Positions 58,601 to 64,000 of a stretch of DNA of 64,000 nt are shown here, piece by piece. The stretch is from contig NC_085110.1 of NCBI RefSeq assembly GCF_030269925.1, forward strand, positions 6,448,001-6,512,000. The letters are read 5' to 3'. The notes below the pieces were generated by a model, which did not search any database, was not told the origin of the DNA, and worked only from the letters and a program-made list of their open reading frames with translations. Each line of letters opens with the position of its first letter. Position 1 is the first letter of the stretch. The stretch is from Bombyx mori. Taxonomy: Eukaryota; Arthropoda; Insecta; Lepidoptera; Bombycidae. A program made the translations under genes and the position numbers.

Positions 58601-60295
58601 CATATTTTCTAAATAATTATGAACGAAAAACCTGTGCACTGATGACTTTCAAGGTGAAAAAAGACCAATAAATGCTCCACATTCAGTAGCACCAAGCTAC
58701 AATTTAAAAACCTAGTACATCCGAGCTCAAATTATTTTTGTATCAAAGATTGAATAACTTAGCTATGCAAATGTATATTGCTTTATGCGAAAATTATTGT
58801 TGGAGGTTATGTTAGTCATTATTGCAGTGCAATGACACATCCACCGATTATTGCCCGTGGCCAGCCATATCCACGTTGTGGCCTTCATTCAGTCTACAGG
58901 CTGTGCTTAATGCCAAGCGGGTCAAGTTCGATTGTCCGTAATAAAACTTATGAACAGGCAATTCAATCCTACAACCCAAATGTTTAGGATTATGCAGAAA
59001 TATATCATTTTATTTTAATGCGCAAAGAGCAACGCAAATAGATCTAAAAAAAAAAACTTCCAATCCATCGTATGATCTATTAGTTAAAATGTTAAAAAAT
59101 CCGAGGATAACACCAATTCGAATCATAATAATAATAATAATGGTAATGTGTAGTATTTTTAATGAAACTAAATCGTCATTTTTGGTACATTGTTGGTAAT
59201 TTTAGCAAAATGAGATATCGATGTGACGTGGCGGTTCGCAATGCGCTTTTAGTTCACTTTAGTTAAAAAAACTAGTCCTTTAGTCTTCCAGCGATAGCTT
59301 CCGTATTTTATTCTAACTCTTGAAACAGGAAATTAGGAACTATGTGATGACCATGTCAATTATGTCATTATTCCGGTCCTGTTCAGTTCTGTCCTGTACT
59401 AAAATCTGTTTAAGCTATATTGTCAAAACTTTCCTCTAGACAGTGTGGTTTTATTTATTAAATATGCTTCTTAGTCCTTGCAAACTACGCTGAGCTGTAC
59501 TCAAATTTACTGAGAAGAAATCGAGTTAAAATTCAAAGCTGAGACTGCCATCTATTTAAATGCGTGATTATCGATGTTATCAGATACTAGGGTGGCAGTA
59601 ACAGTTGAATAGACTTCATTTTAAGAACCATGTTAACAATAAACGATTAATATTTAAGATGGGGCATCATTTATATATTTTTACACTAAAGTGCAAATTA
59701 ACAACTTTTAGAATTTCCAGTAATGCGACCTCGGTCGATCTCTTGGAGACATACAATAGAAGAAAACGGATCTAAAAGTTTTCAGTTTTTAACAGTACCT
59801 TTAGGGATGCATAATATGTTGATGACCGTAATTCTGAAAAACCATTCGAAATTCCTTCTCAATTAATCGTTTCATATATCTATAATGGTTATGGCAGCTA
59901 AAACGTATTGTATATCTCTCATATATAACTTACGAAGGTGAAGTACGGATTTATCAGCGTAGTTGTGCTTTGCGATTAGAATCACATGGATTGCTCTTTT
60001 AGCGGTTAGATTTAGCAAACGGGATACAACAATTGTATCTGTTTTATGCAAATAACACGATGGGCTCCCCACCTCAACCCCATCGATGTACCGTCAATAA
60101 AAACGAAAATAAATTTGTTGTATCCGGTGATTTATTCGATGGCCCTAGAGAAAGAAATATCTAAATTCTATGTTATGTATTGTTAATGAGTGTTATAAAT
60201 CTTATCGTCTCTAAGAGTTACAGTGTTGTATAGATTGGTATATTTGATTTGTAAATTCTTATATCATTATGTTAATGTAAATTTTCTTTGGATTA
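55638..60295 (+). other. Long repeat-poor, gene-free stretch (possible extended 3' UTR)
   Basis: About 4.7 kb with none of the SINE, LINE tail or Helitron families that crowd the rest of the window, very AT-rich, no credible ORF. It ends at the plus-strand AATAAA at 60296. The lack of insertions suggests constraint, which fits a long neural 3' UTR; that is inference only. Confidence 0.35.
60131..60136 (-). terminator. Possible poly(A) signal for the 171-aa ORF
   Basis: TTTATT on plus (AATAAA on minus) about 220 bases after the stop. It lies upstream of the plus-strand AATAAA at 60296, so converging transcripts would overlap here. Confidence 0.4.
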
Positions 60296-60301
60296 AATAA
60301 A
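60296..60301 (+). terminator. Possible distal plus-strand poly(A) signal
   Basis: AATAAA in the context GGATTAAATAAAATTTTG on the plus strand, 5.7 kb beyond the DPP10-like stop with no plus-strand gene between. It could end an extended 3' UTR or an unrecognised non-coding transcript. It may equally be chance in AT-rich DNA. Confidence 0.3.
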
Positions 60302-60355
60302 ATTTTGAAATTTACATAATCGTTCATCTCGACTTTTCATTTGTGGACACGGAAA

Positions 60356-60871
60356 CTATTTTTTTGCGTCGAAAAAGAATAATCCACTAGATCCGCAGTT
60401 CCGATCGCTCCATATTTCCGCACTACGGAAATATCTCTCCAAGTGTTCGTTTTTTTCGTTCAGATCGACAGGCCGCGTTGCGGTATTACAATTACTTCCA
60501 CTAAATGTACCATCTGAATTAGAATTCGCTTGTGATAAATTCCGCATTAGTTCGTAATGCGAGAAGTTCATTGACATTAAAGATATATTGTCTAATCCGT
60601 GGCTGAATGTGGAAGCGCGACTCGAGTTCATTAAAATATCATTACGATGACGTATTGTAGGACTTCCTGGAGTACTCGCACGGCCCACTCCATTCGATAG
60701 TCTACATTTCTTCAGTCTTCCGAATGCCAAGTCCAAGGAGTTAATGGTTTCGTTCAGTAACACGGATTTGCGCTTCACTGGTTCGTTCCTAACAAACTGA
60801 GACGGTCCAGTATTATGTGACCTTGCCTTATTGATGAACCTCTTTTCGTTGTTCAAGGTTTGATTCTCCAT
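60356..60871 (-). CDS. Uncharacterised 171-aa single-exon protein
   Basis: An uninterrupted ATG-to-TAG frame of 171 codons in a repeat-free part of the window, which is long for chance in DNA this AT-rich. The protein is polar, basic in its first third (KRFINKARS, EPVKRKSVL, RLKKCRLS), and rich in Ser and Asn. It has no predicted membrane segment or signal peptide. A short stretch near the end, EHLERYFRSAEIWSD, looks like an amphipathic helix and the C-terminus is FFFDAKK. I do not recognise the family. It follows SPO11 on the same strand with about 400 bases between the SPO11 stop and its ATG, so it probably has its own promoter there. A processed retrocopy is possible, but I see no poly(A) tail or TSD. 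Confidence 0.6.
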   Translation of the reverse strand: MENQTLNNEKRFINKARSHNTGPSQFVRNEPVKRKSVLLNETINSLDLAFGRLKKCRLSNGVGRASTPGSPTIRHRNDILMNSSRASTFSHGLDNISLMSMNFSHYELMRNLSQANSNSDGTFSGSNCNTATRPVDLNEKNEHLERYFRSAEIWSDRNCGSSGLFFFDAKK

Positions 60872-61193
60872 ATCTATTTCATATAGATATTGTATTGTTA
60901 AGTAACAAAGTTGCGTCGCACATTACCTAGCGATAAGTAATGAAGCATGCTTCATGCAGTATTTAGTACATTTTCGAATTTCAATAAATAAATCACCACA
61001 AATTTTGGTTTGATGTCAAATGTCAATTTTCCATTGAACTTTAACGATAACTGTCACTGGATACAGTCTGGCGCCATCTAGATTTTTTACTTGCAAACTT
61101 CAAAAGGGCACACTTAAAGAAATTTTGTCCGCACTAAGAGATGGCGCCACATTGATACCGTACAACTCTGCATAATTTAGTACGAAGTGATAC
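60872..61193. promoter_or_regulatory. Spacer between SPO11 end and the 171-aa ORF, likely promoter
   Basis: About 320 bases between the SPO11 poly(A) signal and the ATG at 60871 on the minus strand. Two phrases GGCGCCA lie at about 61071 and 61145 (TCTGGCGCCATCTAGA and GATGGCGCCACATTG), a possible paired site. No TATA box is evident. Confidence 0.35.
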
Positions 61194-61199
61194 TTTATT
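61194..61199 (-). terminator. SPO11 poly(A) signal
   Basis: TTTATT on the plus strand (AATAAA on the minus strand) about 77 bases past the SPO11 stop. It leaves roughly 320 bases before the next minus-strand ORF start. Confidence 0.6.
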
Positions 61200-61275
61200 A
61201 ATAACAAAAATAGTTTTTAATCAGAATTACATTTAAAGATTATAAACATTATAAACAAAAGTTTAAGGTAACTTT

Positions 61276-61439
61276 TTATCGCAAATAATCTCCTTGTATA
61301 AGTTTAGCAGGTAAGTAAGCGTCACAGAGCTCGCCACTGTTCGGAGCGAGTGCTTCTATTTCCGCCTTTGTACCGCTAGATAGCATTACTTGTAACTCTT
61401 CCCTAATACGACCTCCTGGAATTTTCGCGTTACATTCAA
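61276..61439 (-). CDS. SPO11: SPO11 last coding exon
   Basis: Best acceptor by phase is AATTAAGAG|TTGAATG, with a poor pyrimidine tract. It encodes ECNAKIPGGRIREELQVMLS through ELCDAYLPAKLIQGDYLR and a TAA stop at 61276-61278. The end resembles other Spo11 C-termini (...SxxYLPxKL). Confidence 0.85.
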
Positions 61440-64000
61440 CTCTTAATTTTAATTTATATTAATAAAACCTTATTTACCGAACAAAAGAGTTTTAAAATTG
61501 AGTTTTTAATGATTTAATTTATTACAAACATTAAAAAATTATTATTTACGTATCAATATAATTCGAATATTAATTTATATTCATAAATATTGAAAAATGA
61601 CATGGGAAAACTCACAACCCGACATTAATTTTAGATTAATTACTCACCGTTACTATTATCCAAATAAGGTCTTTTCAATAAAGATAATAGTTTTCTTTTA
61701 TCGCGTTCAGTGAGTGCCAATCGCGCTTCAGTAGGAGCGAGAGTCATGGCGTCATGGTGACGAGCCCCAAGCATTACTATAGAACTACAGGCTAGAGAAG
61801 ACGAGAGATGCGACTGTGCCTGTTTAGAAAGAAAACAGTATCTACAATATGACAATAATAATTATAATTCGTTGAAAAAAATATTTCTTGTGAAGCCGTT
61901 TTTGAAATACAAATCCTTCTAAAGGTTGAATACTTTAATTTAAATTCCCTTTATACTCTTGTAAAAAACTAGGTTTGAATTACCAACAATAACAATTACA
62001 AGGCTGTTGGTGGAAACAGCAAAAATATCATGATTTTTTTTATTTCGTGTTATACCTAGTTGAAGTAAATTTATTTATAGATGCGTTTATTTTAATTTTA
62101 TATGAGCTAAGGCATAGTACTGGCGGATTACAAACAACAAAATAAAAAAGTAAATTACCTTTTTAACGTAAAGGTTCTGTGTTAAGAAAGGATATAAATA
62201 TTTTTGAACTTAAAATTATTAGAGTTGCAATGGCTTTTATTATATTATTTAGCATAACACATATACACTGGTGACCTTTTACATTTCACAATGATTTCGT
62301 TTAAATAAAATCCGTATCTGTTTCAAAAAATACTTTTCTTTTAATGTTTACTCTTACTACAGTCAGCTTTGTCTTTTTTTATTGCTTAGATGGGTGGATG
62401 AGCTCACAGCCCACCTGGTGTTAAGTGGTTACTGGAGCCCATAGACATCTACAACGTAAATGCGCCACCCACCTTAAGATATAAGTTCTAAAGTCACAAG
62501 TATAGTTACAACGGCTGCCCCACCCTTCAAACTGAAACGCATTACTGCTTTACGGCAGAAATAGTCATGGTGGTGGTACCTACCCGCGCGGACTCACAAG
62601 AGATCCTACCACCAGTAAGTAAGTGTCGCACGCCATATAAATTTACATACTTCAATATTTTTACAGATTAATTATTTCAATCTTCAAACATATTAACTAG
62701 AAATTTCTATGAAATTCTTACCAATGAACCGTATTTATATGTGAGGAATATCTCATAGCCGTGGGGATCTGCGTCCACAAGAGCCAGGGCCCTCAAACGC
62801 AATTCCTTGCATAGACGACACAACAACTGTCTAGTACAAACGTCCGGATAACCCTTACCCTGGTACAATAAATATTTTAATAAGCGCACAGACCTTCAGA
62901 GCAGTATTTTTGCCTACCTAACCGCCAGTTGCCTTGAGGGGCTATTCTGGCTTCGCGTTGATGTTAGGCGAGTCCACGAGGCTCAGTTTGAGAGTAGTTG
63001 CTAACATTTATCCTAGCAAGAGCAATGCTTCGTTGAATCTAGCAGTAAATATCTAGCAAATATCCAACCTTACGCTTCTAATGTCCAAGTTTATCTATAA
63101 TTCATCTGAACGTTTTACTTTATTCTGATCTATCAGTCATCATTAATTTGTAGTACTTATGACAAGCAAGTCACATCTATATGTGCGTTTAGATTGGCAG
63201 TATAAGAAGAGCAGGAATGAAATTCTTACCGTAAGTATAATAACAGGACCTAGTCTGATCAAAGCTCCTTCATCGAGTAACTTTTGAAATATGGCATCCT
63301 TCTCCACAACCAAAATGTACTTTGCTGTCGACTGAAATTCTGTTATTCCGTTCACGTCTTGCGGAATTAGGACCCCTGAGCAACATAAGTATTTATCTGT
63401 CTGTAATTATTGTTTTTAATTCGCAATAGAAGAACAAATGAGCTTCCCTGTCCACCTGGTATTAAGTGGAGAGCCCATAGACGATACCTCCGCCCACCTC
63501 GAAGCAGTACGAAGAGAAAGCTCAAAAGTAGGCAGGCAGTGGCTTGGCTCTGCCCCTGGCATTGCTGAAATCCATGGGCGATGGTAACCACTCACCATCA
63601 GGTGGGCCGTACGCTCGTCTGCCTACAAGGGCAATAAAAAAAATGGTAATTCGAATATCCTACGCTTAAAGTTCAATTATTCTAAAATATTAATGTTGAA
63701 GTTTAAACTAAAAATTAAAATTAAAATGTACATTTAAACTTCAAAATAACTAACGACGCCAATAGGGTTATCCTTTTTATCCGATTGTACCTAACTGTGC
63801 AAAATTTCAAATCAATTTGATTAATTATGGGTATTTCAGTGGCAAAAAATTAAGATATGGTGTCTAACTGTTAAATCGTTCTGAAAATTCTAACCTAAAG
63901 CTTTGAGGCCAAACTATTAAAGCATACTCACCGCTTGAAGCCATGCAGTCTGTCACAGATCCGTCCCTATGTTTAATAGTAAGAGGTCCAGCTATCAAGC
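61276..64000 (-). CDS. SPO11: SPO11 meiotic recombination protein, C-terminal exons (partial)
   Basis: Coding exons on the minus strand, in order: 63932->64000, 63230-63375, 62722-62859, 61648-61819, 61276-61439. Together they give about 230 C-terminal residues; the 5' part is off the window. Seen: the Toprim-fold signatures of the Spo11/TopVI-A family, AKYILVVEKDAIFQKLLD (metal-binding Glu), GKGYPDVCTRQLL, LALVDADPHGYEI (Asp-x-Asp) and KYGSL, then LTERDKRKLLSLLKRPYL, and a C-terminus SGELCDAYLPAKLIQGDYLR. All joins are in phase with GT-AG sites. Family knowledge: Spo11 cuts DNA through a tyrosine in the N-terminal 5Y-CAP domain (not visible here) to start meiotic recombination in the nucleus. 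It ends about 400 bases upstream of the start of the next minus-strand ORF. Confidence 0.95.
61648..61819 (-). CDS. SPO11: SPO11 exon
   Basis: Acceptor TTTCTAAACAG. Encodes AQSHLSSSLACSSIVMLGAR through LTERDKRKLLSLLKRPYLDN then SN. This aligns with the vertebrate stretch LGLLPSD....LT.RD..KL.S.LKRPY. Ends in phase 1 before GTGAGT. Confidence 0.93.
62375..62618 (-). repeat. BMC1/L1Bm-like LINE 3' end in SPO11 intron
   Basis: TTTTTTATTGCTTAGATGGG through GAGATCCTACCACCAGTAAG. Confidence 0.73.
62722..62859 (-). CDS. SPO11: SPO11 exon: DxD motif
   Basis: Exactly 46 codons, phase 0 on both sides, GKGYPDVCTRQLL through ALALVDADPHGYEIFLTYKY then GSL. The D-A-D of VDADPHG is the second metal-binding site. 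Acceptor TATTGTACCAG, donor TTG|GTAAGA. Confidence 0.96.
62912..63042 (-). repeat. Diverged Bm1-like SINE fragment in SPO11 intron
   Basis: CCTACCTAACCGCCAGTTGC then CTTGAGGGGCTATT and GCTAACATTTATCCTAGCAA match the Bm1 3' region with many changes. Confidence 0.6.
63230..63375 (-). CDS. SPO11: SPO11 exon: first Toprim motif
   Basis: Starts after GTTGCTCAG and encodes VLIPQDVNGITEFQSTAKYI then LVVEKDAIFQKLLDEG through GPVIILT. The Glu in VEKDA is the conserved Toprim metal ligand. Ends in phase 0 before GTAAGA. Confidence 0.95.
63531..63640 (+). repeat. Second LINE 3'-end family copy in SPO11 intron
   Basis: AGGCAGGCAGTGGCTTGGCT through CTACAAGGGCAATAAAAAAA. A scrap of the BMC1-like repeat (GTCCACCTGGTATTAAGTGG) lies just before it at 63450. 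Confidence 0.65.
63932..64000 (-). CDS. SPO11: SPO11 exon (cut by window edge)
   Basis: Reads LIAGPLTIKHRDGSVTDCMA then SS and ends in phase 1 at G|GTGAGT. It matches the Spo11/TopVI-A region G.L.G.L.. ....G...DC that precedes the Toprim domain. The exon continues beyond 64000. Confidence 0.88.

Overview
The window looks like lepidopteran nuclear DNA, almost certainly Bombyx (silkworm) or a very close relative. It is AT-rich, the host genes have many short exons, and the spacers are filled with repeat families I recognise as typical of Bombyx: the Bm1 SINE, many 5'-truncated LINE 3' ends finishing in GCAATAAAA (BMC1/L1Bm-like), a tRNA-derived lepidopteran SINE, and several families of short non-autonomous Helitrons.

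Layout. 1-21.7 kb: no convincing gene, only a patchwork of SINEs, LINE tails, Helitrons, a nested insertion with a visible target-site duplication (TSD) and a ~320 bp tandem duplication. 21.68-29.24 kb: a complete, apparently very young LTR retrotransposon of the errantivirus (gypsy/17.6/297-like) type on the minus strand, with gag, pol and an env-like ORF, identical 321-bp LTRs and a 4-bp TSD (AACT). 30.66-54.56 kb: a 16-exon plus-strand gene for a type II membrane protein of the dipeptidyl peptidase IV family. All exons join in phase to give 865 codons. The catalytic serine is glycine (GWGYGG), so it is the DPP10/DPP6-like inactive class, known in other animals as auxiliary subunits of A-type (Kv4) potassium channels. 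Its introns carry a near-complete CR1/Jockey-type LINE (32.7-37.35 kb, intron 1) and many MITEs, SINEs and Helitrons. Two of these lie within a few bases of splice acceptors. 54.6-60.3 kb: a long, repeat-poor, gene-free stretch downstream of the DPP10-like stop, with a second plus-strand AATAAA near 60.3 kb, possibly an extended 3' UTR. 60.36-60.87 kb: a single-exon minus-strand ORF (171 aa) of unknown function. 61.28-64 kb: the last five coding exons of a minus-strand SPO11 gene (meiotic double-strand-break topoisomerase-like protein), running off the right edge of the window.

The host genes have no obvious shared pathway: one acts at the neuronal membrane, the other in the meiotic nucleus. 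What stands out is how heavily mobile DNA has reshaped the introns, including sequence next to splice sites, plus the intact env-bearing retroelement just upstream of the first recognised exon. Exon boundaries were read by eye from splice consensus and phase; repeat family names come from memory of the families and need a library search to confirm.
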